DNA from: JABWBH01 sp964526695
GTDB taxonomy: Bacteria > Planctomycetota > Phycisphaerae > UBA1845
Assembly (NCBI GenBank): GCA_964526695.1
Contig: CAZGJA010000027.1
Location: 11,623-75,622, forward strand
Direction: 5' to 3'
DNA length: 64,000 nt
The notes below the pieces were generated by a model. The model was not told where the DNA came from. It searched no databases and saw only the letters and a program-made list of their open reading frames with translations. The position numbers and the translations under genes are program-made. This document shows positions 44,701-52,145 of the stretch, piece after piece; positions within the stretch are counted from its first letter, which is position 1, and every line of letters begins with the position of its first letter.

Positions 44701-45118
44701 CGTCACCGTCTCCCCAGACGGCGACGGATTGGTCGTTCATCCCGACGCCGCCGCAAAACAACTCGGAGAGGAATCATCCAAGTCGGATCGCGTCGCGAAC
44801 GGCCGCGCAAACAGCGGATCCACGGCCCCAACGGCTGCGGAAGGATCAACGGAACCCCACTCGGCCGACGCTCCCCCTGTAGTTCTTCGCAGGTTCCACG
44901 GCTCCGTTCACCTCGACCCCGCGCGCATCGGACGCGACGCAGGTCGCGTGGCGGAGGAGGTCGTGCAGCATTTGAGCACTCTGCTCGGTGCGGAGGTGAA
45001 AGTTTCGCTGGAAGTGCAGGTTACCATCGCGGAAGGCGTTCCGGAGCAGATCGTCCGGGTGGTGAACGAGAATTGTCGAACACTGCGCTTCGACACGCAC
45101 GGCTTCGAGTCAACTTGA
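41798..45118 (+). CDS. Swt1-type HEPN plus DUF499 AAA+ ATPase
   Basis: 1106 residues. Residues ~1-125 form a Swt1-like HEPN domain (DRVGKALELLNKGIQPFIER, FELRDVRNKWAHQEAF). RNKWAH (about 95-100) is the R-x4-H catalytic motif of HEPN ribonucleases. The DUF499 ATPase follows: GRYIQAEFAADLWQVF, Walker A QTNFGGGKTHSLIA (about 247-260), and Walker B CLILIDEWVAYARQLYNKQD (about 364-372). The C-terminal ~80 residues form another small domain. This exact pairing accompanies DUF1156 methylases and helicases in defence clusters. I infer it senses infection through the ATPase and cuts RNA through HEPN. Last gene of the operon; no clear terminator was seen after it. Confidence 0.87.
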   Translation: MALSNRDRVGKALELLNKGIQPFIERELKAALGSSWETTVRNALRNIPSGKGPKTQAINWDTQALLTVMEDQWQPVFTRTLGKNERTLTFELRDVRNKWAHQEAFTLDDAYRAMDSMQRLLTAVSAGDEAAEVEKQKQEILRLRFEEQTKREARKASVAPIEGQPSGGLKPWREIVTPHPDVASGRYIQAEFAADLWQVFQGEGSSEYHDPKEFFRRTYLTEGLKTLLGNAIRRLSGSGSNPVIELQTNFGGGKTHSLIASWHMFSGAPAGDLAGADEVLKQAEATKLPKANRAVFVGTRVSPGMMHKKDDGTVVRTLWGEIAWQLGESSKKGGGKGAYEIVRAADESGTNPGDALAKLFKQFSPCLILIDEWVAYARQLYNKQDLPAGSFDTQFTFAQALCEAATAAPATLLVVSIPVSDIEIGGEGGHDALTKLRNVVNRHGAPWRPAGQDESFEIVRRRLFEPIRDPALFTARDAVARAFVDMYRAQSQEFPSGCREAEYERRIQAAYPIHPELFDRLYEDWAALERFQRTRGVLKLMAAVIHELWERQDSNVLIMPATVPIDAAPVRDNLTEYLEENWSPVIEKDIDGPYSLPLRLDRENPNLGRYSAARRVARALFLGSAATSKAAHRGLEDTRIKLGCVQPGESVATFGDGLRRLTDSATHLYQDGRRYWYSTQPSVTTLARDRAGQQDEHAVLEELKKRLRAEARTPGDFVKVHPCLSGGDVPDEPEARLVILGPEFPHTAKTDDSPARKEVAAILENRGSSPRNYRNALVFLAPDRARLADLEQAVRQFLAWKSIEADHETLNLDAFSRRLAETKRQQTDETADQRIPETYCWVLLPVQQNPKGSIEWREIRVQGDERLAVRASRKLKNEALLVTQYAATLLRKDLDEIPLWRGQHVAVKQLVDDYAKYVYLSRLKAPGVLAQGISEGLGLVTWAQETFAYAEGWDETRKRYRGLRGGLIVTVSPDGDGLVVHPDAAAKQLGEESSKSDRVANGRANSGSTAPTAAEGSTEPHSADAPPVVLRRFHGSVHLDPARIGRDAGRVAEEVVQHLSTLLGAEVKVSLEVQVTIAEGVPEQIVRVVNENCRTLRFDTHGFEST

Positions 45119-45280
45119 GGTCCGCGCCACCGGACTTACGACCTGCGCATCGAAAGCGCGGGTTGTTTTGGCACAACCCGGCAAAGCCTTGTTCACCTCC
45201 CTTCATTCGAGCTTGAACCCTCGCCACGAACCGGGCCGCAAAAGATCAGCAATTCCTGAAGCTCCTGCTCGGACGGCTCG

Positions 45281-45495
45281 CGGTCGAAATCCTCGCGCGA
45301 AGCGACATCGACAAGCGTGAGGGGTTTCGCGTCACCGCGCCCCTGCGAACGCTGCTCGACGTGGCCACCACCGTAGCCCAGGAACAACTTGCGAAGGCAG
45401 TGATGGACCCCTCGCGCGCGGACTTGTCCGGTGGCGGCCCCTTGTGGCAGGGTTTGAGAACGCGGGCCAGCGGAATCGTTCGGCTGGGGTATTGA
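45281..45495 (+). pseudogene. Decayed AbiEi-like type IV antitoxin remnant
   Basis: The frame encodes AVEILARSDIDKREGFRVTA, PLRTLLDVATTVAQEQLAKA and VMDPSRADLSGG. The phrase 'G-F-R-V-T-x-P-x-R-T-L-L-D-x-A' with a following helix is the characteristic block of AbiEi-family antitoxins/transcriptional regulators. There is no start codon and no winged-helix N-terminus, and no AbiEii nucleotidyltransferase follows. Its position directly after the defence operon supports a defence island. The remaining 500 bp before the ATPase gene at 45996 hold nothing recognisable. Confidence 0.5.
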
Positions 45496-45995
45496 AGTCG
45501 CTCGATCAACGCACGTGACCGGCAGAGACCACGATGCACCGTGGACCTCGCGCGTTGACCATCGCCGGCCGTCGCTAGCGGCTCGAACCGTTCTCGATGA
45601 TTTTGCGACCTGTCCATGACCCTTGTGATGACGATGTCGTCATCGCTCAAGGCGGTGCTTCGTGCGGCAACAAGCTCACCCAGCTCACGGCTGCAGGAGG
45701 TCTCGACGCGCGACGGATGTTCGGCTTGCATCGAGCTTAATTCCAGCCCATTTTCGCGTATAATAGCGTGAACAGCATTAGCTGCCGCCGGCCGCGCGGA
45801 GCAAGTGCTCTTGCATCGCGCCCTCGTGTTGTCGTTGGCCGCCTCGGCCTGTGCGCCGCATGCGGCGGGCTCACACGTTCGCGTTCGCCTTCCAGCCCCG
45901 CCTCAGTTCTCTACGACCGCATCGGCGCACACCCTTCCCCGAGCGGCCCGACTTTGACCCCTGCATCCCTCCCATCCCACTTCTGGAGATCGTTC

Positions 45996-47570
45996 ATGCG
46001 CAACGAGAGTTTTCGAACCGAGCTGGCGGACTACATCCTGTCCGGCCATGCGTTCCTGCACGCTCGCACGACGGAGAAGGCGCGCTTCCTCGGCGAGCTG
46101 CGGCAGGTCTGCGAGACGCTGGGCGGCGAGGGCCGGCGCGTCGTCGTCTGGTCCCAGGCCGTCGGCTGGCGCGACGCGGACGGCCAGCCGATCACGCTCA
46201 CTTCCGGTCCGGCGCCGTCCGGTCCGCCCGATCCCCAGAAGGTCGCCCAGGAGATTCTCGACCTGCCCGAGGAATGCGTGTTCGTGCTCCTGGACTTCGG
46301 GTTCTACCTGGAGCACCGCACCTACGCCTACGCCGACGTGGTCATCGCGTGGCTGTGCGAGATCCGCGACGTGCTGGCCGCCACGGCGCGGACGGTGATC
46401 TTCCTCGGCGCCGAACTTCCCGTCCCGGCCGCGCTGGCCAACGACGTCACCGCGCTGGACTTCCCCCTGCCCGACGACGGCGCCATCGAGCACAGCGTGC
46501 GCTTCGTGCTTGAGGACCGGCCCCTCGATGAAGCACAGTTGCCCAGCCTCATCTCCGCGTGCCGCGGCATGACCCGGCAGCAGATCGAAGACCGCACGGC
46601 GCTGGCCCTGCGGAAGTTCAAGACGCTCGGCGCCGACGCGGCCAAGCTCATCCTGCGCGAGAAAGCCGAGATCCTGCGCCGCACCGGACTCCTGCGCTAC
46701 CAGGAGCCCCCCGACGGCGGCCTGGGGCTCATCGGCGGGTGCGACGCGGTCAAGGAGCACATCCGCCGCGACCGCGCGTGCTTCACGCAGGAAGCCCGCG
46801 CATTCGGCCTAGATCCCCCGCGCGGCCTGATGCTCACCGGCATCTCCGGGTGCGGCAAGACGGCCATCAGCCTCAGCGCCGCCTCGGAGCTGGGCATCCC
46901 CCTTTTGCAGTTCGACGTCGGCTGCCTGATGAGCAAGTGGGTGGGCGAGTCGGAGGCCAACGCGCGTAACGCCTTACAACAGGTGGAGGCCATGGCGCCC
47001 TGCGTGCTGCAGCTCGACGAAGTGGAGAAGGGCTTCGGCTCCGCCGGCGGGGACGGGGACAGCGGCGCCGGGCTGCGGACGTTCGGCACGCTGCTCAAGT
47101 GGCTCAGCGAGCGCACGTGCCCCGTGTACGTGATCATGACCGCCAACGACGTGTCCCGCCTGCCGCCGGAGTTCACGCGCAAGGGGCGCATCGACGAGAT
47201 CTTCGGCGTGTATCTGCCCACGACGGCGGAGCGCCGCGACATCCTGGCCATTCACCTGCGCCAGCGCGCGCGCGATCCACTCGCCTTCGATCTGGAGAGC
47301 GTTGCGGCGGCCACGGACGGCTACACCGGCGCCGACCTGGAGCAGGTTATCATCGTGGGTCTCAAGCTGGCGTTCCACGCCGGGAAAGAGCTCGCCACCG
47401 CGCACCTGCGGGCGGCCGTGCCGGACGTGCGCCCGCTGTCGCAGACCCACCCGGGCAACGTGGCGGCCATGACCGAGTGGCTCGATCGCCACACCCGGCC
47501 GGCCGGGCACGTGATCCCTCGCGCCGCCAAGTCCGGCGTTGTCCGACCGGGGCGGAAGGTCGCCGTGTAG
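45996..47570 (+). CDS. Ycf46-type AAA+ ATPase
   Basis: 524 residues. The ATG at 45996 follows CTGGAGA; an in-frame extension to 45768 has no protein character. The N-terminal part (EECVFVLLDFGFYLEHR, TVIFLGAELPVPAAL) is the degenerate ATPase-like half typical of Ycf46. The C-terminal AAA module has Walker A GISGCGKT (about 281-288), pore loop LMSKWVGESEANARN, Walker B VLQLDEVEKGF (about 335) and the arginine-finger region PPEFTRKGRIDEIF. GLGLIGGCDAVKEHIRRDRA is a family hallmark. Ycf46 homologues occur in cyanobacteria, plastids and phages near DUF1257 and DUF2997 genes, both found 7-8 kb downstream here. Biochemical role unknown. Confidence 0.87.
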   Translation: MRNESFRTELADYILSGHAFLHARTTEKARFLGELRQVCETLGGEGRRVVVWSQAVGWRDADGQPITLTSGPAPSGPPDPQKVAQEILDLPEECVFVLLDFGFYLEHRTYAYADVVIAWLCEIRDVLAATARTVIFLGAELPVPAALANDVTALDFPLPDDGAIEHSVRFVLEDRPLDEAQLPSLISACRGMTRQQIEDRTALALRKFKTLGADAAKLILREKAEILRRTGLLRYQEPPDGGLGLIGGCDAVKEHIRRDRACFTQEARAFGLDPPRGLMLTGISGCGKTAISLSAASELGIPLLQFDVGCLMSKWVGESEANARNALQQVEAMAPCVLQLDEVEKGFGSAGGDGDSGAGLRTFGTLLKWLSERTCPVYVIMTANDVSRLPPEFTRKGRIDEIFGVYLPTTAERRDILAIHLRQRARDPLAFDLESVAAATDGYTGADLEQVIIVGLKLAFHAGKELATAHLRAAVPDVRPLSQTHPGNVAAMTEWLDRHTRPAGHVIPRAAKSGVVRPGRKVAV

Positions 47571-47571
47571 C

Positions 47572-47812
47572 CGTCCACCGGAACGGCGAGGCCTTCGACT
47601 GAGCGATTACGCCGCGCGGTAGCGATCCTACCCACGCGGCGAATACTGTTGAGCTGGCCGAGGACGTTGGTAACCCCGGTGCTGAGTTGTAGGGTGCAGC
47701 TCTTGAACCCGGCCTTCAACACGACCGCGCGGATCTGCGCCGGGGTCATGACCTGACCGGAATCGCGCAGCACGAGTACGACGAACCCCGTCAGCGAGTC
47801 GGCGCGAAATGG
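47572..47812 (-). pseudogene. Winged-helix-like coding fragment
   Basis: On the minus strand the frame reads SLTGFVVLVLRDSGQVMTPA, QIRAVVLKAGFKSCTLQLST and VTNVLGQLNSIRRVGRIA, a pattern like a small winged-helix domain ('L-R-x-x-G-x-x-M-T-P-x-x-I-R-x-x-L-x-x-x-G'). No start codon or ribosome-binding site fits, and the frame runs into ycf46 antisense. It may be a remnant. The remainder of the 47571-48244 gap holds no other recognisable gene. Confidence 0.3.
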
Positions 47813-48244
47813 GGTACGGCGGCGGCCGAGCGTGCTGACGCGAACGGGCCTGCCGGCGTTGCAGCGCCGAGCACAGTCATGGTCATCTGCAGGGCCGGGA
47901 CCCGCCCGGTGACACAGTACACCCTCGAGCGATGCGTTTCCAATTGTTCGTAGCAGGAGCTGTCGGCGCGAACCAGGCCGGGCAGGCCGAGAGCTTCCCG
48001 CACCCATATCGAAGTCGAAGCGCCCCCTACAATAACCGCCGCCGGGCAGCGGAGTTTCCGGGGGACAGGCGCCCGCCGGCGGGCAGATCCGTGCATGTCG
48101 GGCTTCCGCCGACCGAGATGGAGTGAGAGAGCGAGGATTCGAGGACACATCGGGCACACTCGATTCTTGATCCTTGGCTGCCCCCCAATCCTGAGTCCTT
48201 CCCAAAGCGCTGGACTCAGCCGCCATTGGAAGGTTGATGCTGTT

Positions 48245-48868
48245 TCAGGGGCGGCGCTCGAACTCGAAACGGTTGTTGGACGTTACCCGATGCCACCCTT
48301 TTGCGGCCAAAACTGAGACGAGGTCATCCTTGAAGCGTCTTTCGCGCCCGATGTTGGTCTGCTTGTAACCGGCCTGAGGAACGATCAGTTTGGCCCGCAC
48401 CTGAACGCGCTTGCCCGGCTCCATCCACTTTAGCGAGTCATGTTTGGCCCCACGCAGGATGCGCCTGGCCGTCTCTTGCGCGAGCGGTTTCGTCTTCAAC
48501 GGGGCTGCAGCCTTCTTGAGTTGCCGGTGTCCATACTGTTTCATCGACATCACGTCGGTGGACAGGTCGTAGTCGTAATTATCCAGCGTCGCGCGAGTGC
48601 CGCCTGACATTATGCCCCCATGGCGCTCGATCGTGAACGTCAGGTGGGGCGGCTTCCAAAGAACATCCTCCATGCGTTTCCTGTATTTTGGGTGAAGCTT
48701 GGCGCGGTAGCTCGATTGTGTGGTAAGCAGTGTTCCAAGATCGTCAAGATCTTGCCCCTCGATCGGCCCCGGTGGACGCGCCTTGAGCCATGACTCCAAG
48801 GGGGACCCTCCCGTGGAGCGCGGTGGGATAATCGGCTGAGATGAAATGGGATTCGAAGTGGTAGGCAT
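48245..48868 (-). CDS. Hypothetical protein divergent from the DUF3150-like gene
   Basis: 207 residues. The ATG at 48868 has AGGAGAAG 6-13 nt upstream, which decides this start over a longer frame from 48967. The first 35 residues are Pro/Ser-rich. A central block HLTFTIERHGGIMSGGTRAT...DNYDYDLSTDVMSMKQYGHRQ and a basic C-terminal block (KRVQVRAKLIVPQAGYKQTN) are distinctive, but I do not recognise the family. It is transcribed away from 48900, sharing a short regulatory gap with it. Confidence 0.65.
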   Translation of the reverse strand: MPTTSNPISSQPIIPPRSTGGSPLESWLKARPPGPIEGQDLDDLGTLLTTQSSYRAKLHPKYRKRMEDVLWKPPHLTFTIERHGGIMSGGTRATLDNYDYDLSTDVMSMKQYGHRQLKKAAAPLKTKPLAQETARRILRGAKHDSLKWMEPGKRVQVRAKLIVPQAGYKQTNIGRERRFKDDLVSVLAAKGWHRVTSNNRFEFERRP

Positions 48869-48899
48869 TGTCTTCTCCTTGTGACACTGGAGTTCTTGT

Positions 48900-49877
48900 A
48901 TGCAATTGCTCGAACAAGTCAAATCACCGTCGCCTATGCCTTCGCACCACGGCCCCGAACCCCTCAACCTCTACCAGCTGGGCATGCTGTTCGTGGTCCG
49001 TTGCCGCTACTGGAGCTGCCGCGCGGGCAACGATCCCCTCGAGCTGGACCTCACGCCGCAGCGCATCGACGCCGCCGCCCTGGCCTCGTTCGGCACCAAG
49101 GACCTGCTCGACCCCGTGCCCACGCGCCAGCGCTTCCAGCACCTGGAGAAGAAGGCGCGGCACGTGCTCGAACGCTGCTCCCGCCCGTTCCCGGCGGCCA
49201 ACGCGCACTTCGTCCCGTGGACGCACGTGTCCGAGGTGGTGGCGCAGCTCGAAGCGCTGCGCGACGAGTTCGATCAGGCCGTGGCCACGTTTTTGGCGGA
49301 GTATCCCGCCTTGCGCGCCAGCTGGCAGGCGCTGCACCCGGCGATTCCCCCGGGCTGCTACCCCTCGACCGCGGACCTGTCGCAGAGGTTCGGGCTGACC
49401 TGGAGCGCGTTCAAGGTCACCGGGCTGCCGGAGCTGACCGGCGTGGCCGACGTGGAGCTGGAGCTGGAGGAGCGGCGGGTGCGCGACGCGCAGGTCCGGC
49501 TCATGGAGGACAACCTGCATCGCGAGTGCCGGCAGTTCGTGGAGGAATACGTCCTGGGATTCCGCCGCGAAGTGGGACAGTTCTGCGACCAGGTCATCGC
49601 CCAGGAGGGCCGCGTCCACGGCCGCACGCTGGGCGCCATCCGCCAGCGCATCGACCGCTTCCACGCCATGAACATCTTCGGCGACGACGAGGCCGCGGGC
49701 AGGCTCCAACGGCTCAAGCAGCAGATCGCCGGCCTCACCGGGCAGGACCTCGCCGAGCAGCCCGACGTGGCCGACCGGCTTAATCAGGCGTGCCAGGCGC
49801 TGAAGGCCGCGGTGCTCGATCCGGACAACGTCAGCCGGCTGACCGGACGGCTGAAGCGCCGGGTGGTGCTGGAGTGA
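48900..49877 (+). CDS. DUF3150-like coiled-coil protein
   Basis: 325 residues (or 313 from the ATG at 48936). It is mostly helical with charged heptads. Features include PLNLYQLGMLFVVRCRYWSC near the start, FVPWTHVSEVVAQLEALRDE, and a central coiled coil (residues ~175-240). The overall layout resembles DUF3150 proteins that accompany AAA+/CobS-like ATPases in phages and genomic islands. It is the first plus-strand gene after ycf46 and might be its partner. Assignment by pattern only. Confidence 0.55.
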   Translation: MQLLEQVKSPSPMPSHHGPEPLNLYQLGMLFVVRCRYWSCRAGNDPLELDLTPQRIDAAALASFGTKDLLDPVPTRQRFQHLEKKARHVLERCSRPFPAANAHFVPWTHVSEVVAQLEALRDEFDQAVATFLAEYPALRASWQALHPAIPPGCYPSTADLSQRFGLTWSAFKVTGLPELTGVADVELELEERRVRDAQVRLMEDNLHRECRQFVEEYVLGFRREVGQFCDQVIAQEGRVHGRTLGAIRQRIDRFHAMNIFGDDEAAGRLQRLKQQIAGLTGQDLAEQPDVADRLNQACQALKAAVLDPDNVSRLTGRLKRRVVLE

Positions 49878-49902
49878 AGCGGGTCTTTGCAGAAGGGACG
49901 TC

Positions 49903-50274
49903 ATGGTGAGCCGAAGCATCCTGTTGATCGAGCACGATTCCGGGGTGAACACTTATGTGTGCGCGGACACGGACGAAGCCCGCCGCAGGCTCCTGGAATA
50001 CGTGCACGAATGGTGGTCGCGGGAGATCGGGAACGTACCCATCCCCGGCGATCCGGACGAGGCCATCGAGACCTACTTCGATCGCATACCCGGAGAATCG
50101 TACGTCATCGAGAACGAGGTCGAAGTCCCCGAAGACGCGCCCAACCGCTGGCTCATCGTCGACGACGACGGAGAGCAGGTGGGCCGGTTGTACCGCGACT
50201 ACGAGGACTGCGCCGCCGATGCCGGGCAGACGCAGGGCCGCATCGTCGGGGTTGTCATTCCGGAGCGATCATGA
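49903..50274 (+). CDS. Small acidic hypothetical protein
   Basis: 123 residues, very acidic. It opens MVSRSILLIEHDSGVNTYVC and has DTDEARRRLLEYVHEWWSRE, VEVPEDAPNRWLIVDDDGEQ and GRLYRDYEDCAADAG. A GAAGGGACGTC sequence lies before the ATG. It overlaps the next gene by ATGA. The family is not recognised. Acidic small proteins in this region (also 52146 and 53898) could be adaptors of the ATPase module, but nothing in the sequence proves it. Confidence 0.55.
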   Translation: MVSRSILLIEHDSGVNTYVCADTDEARRRLLEYVHEWWSREIGNVPIPGDPDEAIETYFDRIPGESYVIENEVEVPEDAPNRWLIVDDDGEQVGRLYRDYEDCAADAGQTQGRIVGVVIPERS

Positions 50275-50630
50275 ACGTCCACCTTTACGAAGACGGCCTG
50301 GTGTGCGTGCGGTGCGCGCGGCGGATGCGCCGGCGCCGGGCCGGCGATGCGAAGGCGCTCCTCGGTGATCCTCAGGCTCATGGAGGCGGCGAAGCCGACA
50401 GCCCGCGGCACTGCGAGGGATGCGGGATCTTCCTGCAGAACCCGCTCACGCACGAAGGGATCAACACCGTGGTCGCATGCCTGCGCGATCATCTGCAGGA
50501 CGGACGCGGGATGCGCTGCGTTCTCGAGGAGTGGATCTCCGAGTACCGCGCCACGCTGAACGCCCGGGCCCCGCACCTCCTCGCCTGTTGGGACCGGCAA
50601 AGCGGGCGCGCCCACGGACTCCCCGGCTGA
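50271..50630 (+). CDS. Small putative zinc-binding protein
   Basis: 119 residues. It has two Cys pairs: LVCVRCARRM (residues ~12-21) and HCEGCGIFLQNPLTHEGIN (about 47-65). With CxxC at both sites this looks like a split zinc ribbon. A helical C-terminus follows (VVACLRDHLQDGRGMRCVLE). It is translationally coupled to the previous gene. Function unknown. Confidence 0.55.
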   Translation: MNVHLYEDGLVCVRCARRMRRRRAGDAKALLGDPQAHGGGEADSPRHCEGCGIFLQNPLTHEGINTVVACLRDHLQDGRGMRCVLEEWISEYRATLNARAPHLLACWDRQSGRAHGLPG

Positions 50631-50737
50631 AAGTCCGCGCGGCGATTGCAGGTCAAGACCCGCCCTTCGTTTCCCTTTGTTTCGGGGCGTCGTTTCGCTT
50701 TCTGCGGAACAGGCGCTCCTGCAGCCCCATGTAGAGG

Positions 50738-50796
50738 CCCCGCCATGGGCGGGGACTGTCGTTGCAAACACGACCGTCCCCGATCCGGGGATGGTC
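50738..50796 (+). promoter_or_regulatory. Two consecutive GC-rich hairpins upstream of the sigma-like gene
   Basis: Hairpin 1: CCCCGCC-ATG-GGCGGGG (50738-50754). Hairpin 2: CCCCG-ATC-CGGGG (50778-50790), extended by GACC/GGTC to 50772-50796. They end 25 bp before the ATG at 50822, whose ribosome-binding site is AAAGGAG. They may form a leader structure or attenuate read-through from upstream. No T-run follows either. Confidence 0.35.
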
Positions 50797-50821
50797 CCTT
50801 CCTCGCGAAAGGAGCGTTCCC

Positions 50822-51475
50822 ATGTCCGCCATTCCCCAGACCGTCACCCCTTCCGTCCGGACCGCTGATCAAGACTCCGCGGTCCATGCGACGTTCCTGA
50901 AGCTCCTGCCCGCGGTCCAGAACCACGCCGCGATTCAGTTTCGGCATCTGACACCGGGCGAGCGCGAGGAGGCCATCGCCGAAGCCACGGCCGCGGCCTT
51001 CGTGAACTTCAAGGCCGCCGTGCGTTTGGGCACGACGCACCGCGTGAAGGCCTCCATGCTGGCGCACTACGCCGCCCTGCACGTGCGTCATGGCAAGCAC
51101 GTGGGCGGATCGCGCCAGAGCCGCCGCGACGTGCTCAGCCCCCACGCCCGGCGGCGGGGAGGGTTTCAGGTGTTGCCCCTCGCGCCGGGCATCGGGGACT
51201 TCGACTGCATGACGGACCCGACTGCCCCGGTGTGGAATCAGCGGCTGCGGCACGATCGCCGGACCCCCGTGGCCGACCAGGCCGCGTTTCGGATGGACCT
51301 GTCCCAGTTCCTGTCGCAGCAGACCGGTCGCACGCGCACCTTGCTGAGCCTGCTGGCCGAGGGGCACCGGCAGACCGAAGTCGCCGACCGCATGGGCCTC
51401 ACGCCGGCGGCGCTGTGCATGCGGCGCAAGAAGGCGGCGCGGGAATGGCAGCGGCTGCAGGGGCCGGAAAGGTAG
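50822..51475 (+). CDS. Sigma-70-like regulatory protein
   Basis: 217 residues. The N-terminal region (FLKLLPAVQNHAAIQFRHLT, EREEAIAEATAAAFVNFKAA) has the helical pattern of a sigma-2 core. A basic middle follows (GSRQSRRDVLSPHARRRGG). The C-terminus (RTRTLLSLLAEGHRQTEVAD, RMGLTPAALCMRRKKAAREW) is a sigma-4-type helix-turn-helix. The family resembles sigma-like proteins common in planctomycete genomic islands. Its ribosome-binding site is good. It may control the surrounding small genes. Confidence 0.65.
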   Translation: MSAIPQTVTPSVRTADQDSAVHATFLKLLPAVQNHAAIQFRHLTPGEREEAIAEATAAAFVNFKAAVRLGTTHRVKASMLAHYAALHVRHGKHVGGSRQSRRDVLSPHARRRGGFQVLPLAPGIGDFDCMTDPTAPVWNQRLRHDRRTPVADQAAFRMDLSQFLSQQTGRTRTLLSLLAEGHRQTEVADRMGLTPAALCMRRKKAAREWQRLQGPER

Positions 51476-51484
51476 GACAGGGTG

Positions 51485-52099
51485 ATGAAGGAGAAGATGC
51501 CGGACATCGGCGACCCGATCCGCCTGACGCTGCGGACCTACAACGGCAGGCGCTTCCCCAACGCGGTCACCGCGGATCGGATGCCGGAGTATGAGGATAC
51601 AAACACTCCTATCGTCCTGACCGTCGACAGCGGCCTGCGTGTGCTATTGGGAACGCACGATACGCAGGATCTCGGCAAGCCCGACGTGCACATCGAGCGG
51701 CAACCCAACGGCTGGTCCATCCTGATGACGCCCAATGGCGCCGACCCGATCGCGTGCGTGTACATCCACGACGACGGCCGCATGTTTGCGACCAGCGACG
51801 ATATGACGCAGCCGTTGGGCCGGTCGGTCACGCTGCTCGAACCCGCGGAGCCCGTTCCGGACTTTGATGCTGAGTGTGAGGGCTGCGACGGAGTCGGAAT
51901 TCGAGATCACTCGGAGCCCTCATGCGCGTTGGAGATCCCGGACGGCTGGCACGTCGTCGAGCGCTGCGACGCGTGTGACAAGTTTGCCAACGACGTGGCC
52001 GCGGCGCACGCGTTCTACCGCGAGATGCGCACCTTGGCCTGTTCTCACACGGGCGAGCACGTGCTCGTCCGCGAGGCCTCGAAGCGGCCGATGCCGTAA
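51485..52099 (+). CDS. Hypothetical protein with C-terminal Cys pairs
   Basis: 204 residues. It starts at ATG 51485 (GTG 51482 is adjacent), 9 nt after the sigma-like gene. The first ~120 residues are beta-rich (PIVLTVDSGLRVLLGTHDTQ, WSILMTPNGADPIACVYIHD). The C-terminal part has CEGCDGVGIRD and ERCDACDKFANDVAAAHAFY, i.e. two CxxC motifs that could bind zinc, then SHTGEHVLVREA. Family not recognised. Confidence 0.6.
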   Translation: MKEKMPDIGDPIRLTLRTYNGRRFPNAVTADRMPEYEDTNTPIVLTVDSGLRVLLGTHDTQDLGKPDVHIERQPNGWSILMTPNGADPIACVYIHDDGRMFATSDDMTQPLGRSVTLLEPAEPVPDFDAECEGCDGVGIRDHSEPSCALEIPDGWHVVERCDACDKFANDVAAAHAFYREMRTLACSHTGEHVLVREASKRPMP

Positions 52100-52145
52100 C
52101 CCCCGTCCGTGCAACCTCAAACTCTACGAACAGGAGGCCTCATTC

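Noticed and set aside
28339..45118. Classification of the operon as DISARM or BREX
   Set aside because: Only a DrmD-like helicase is shared with DISARM: no DUF1998 gene (drmB), drmA or phospholipase D gene is present. BREX is excluded because there is no PglZ-type phosphatase or BrxL.
45246..45731. Minus-strand frame of 161 codons
   Set aside because: Its composition is that of a shadow frame, and the plus strand carries the AbiEi-like remnant instead.
45768..45995. N-terminal extension of the Ycf46-type ATPase
   Set aside because: The 76 extra residues are Arg/Ser/Pro-rich without family homology. ATG 45996 follows a ribosome-binding site and begins the conserved domain.
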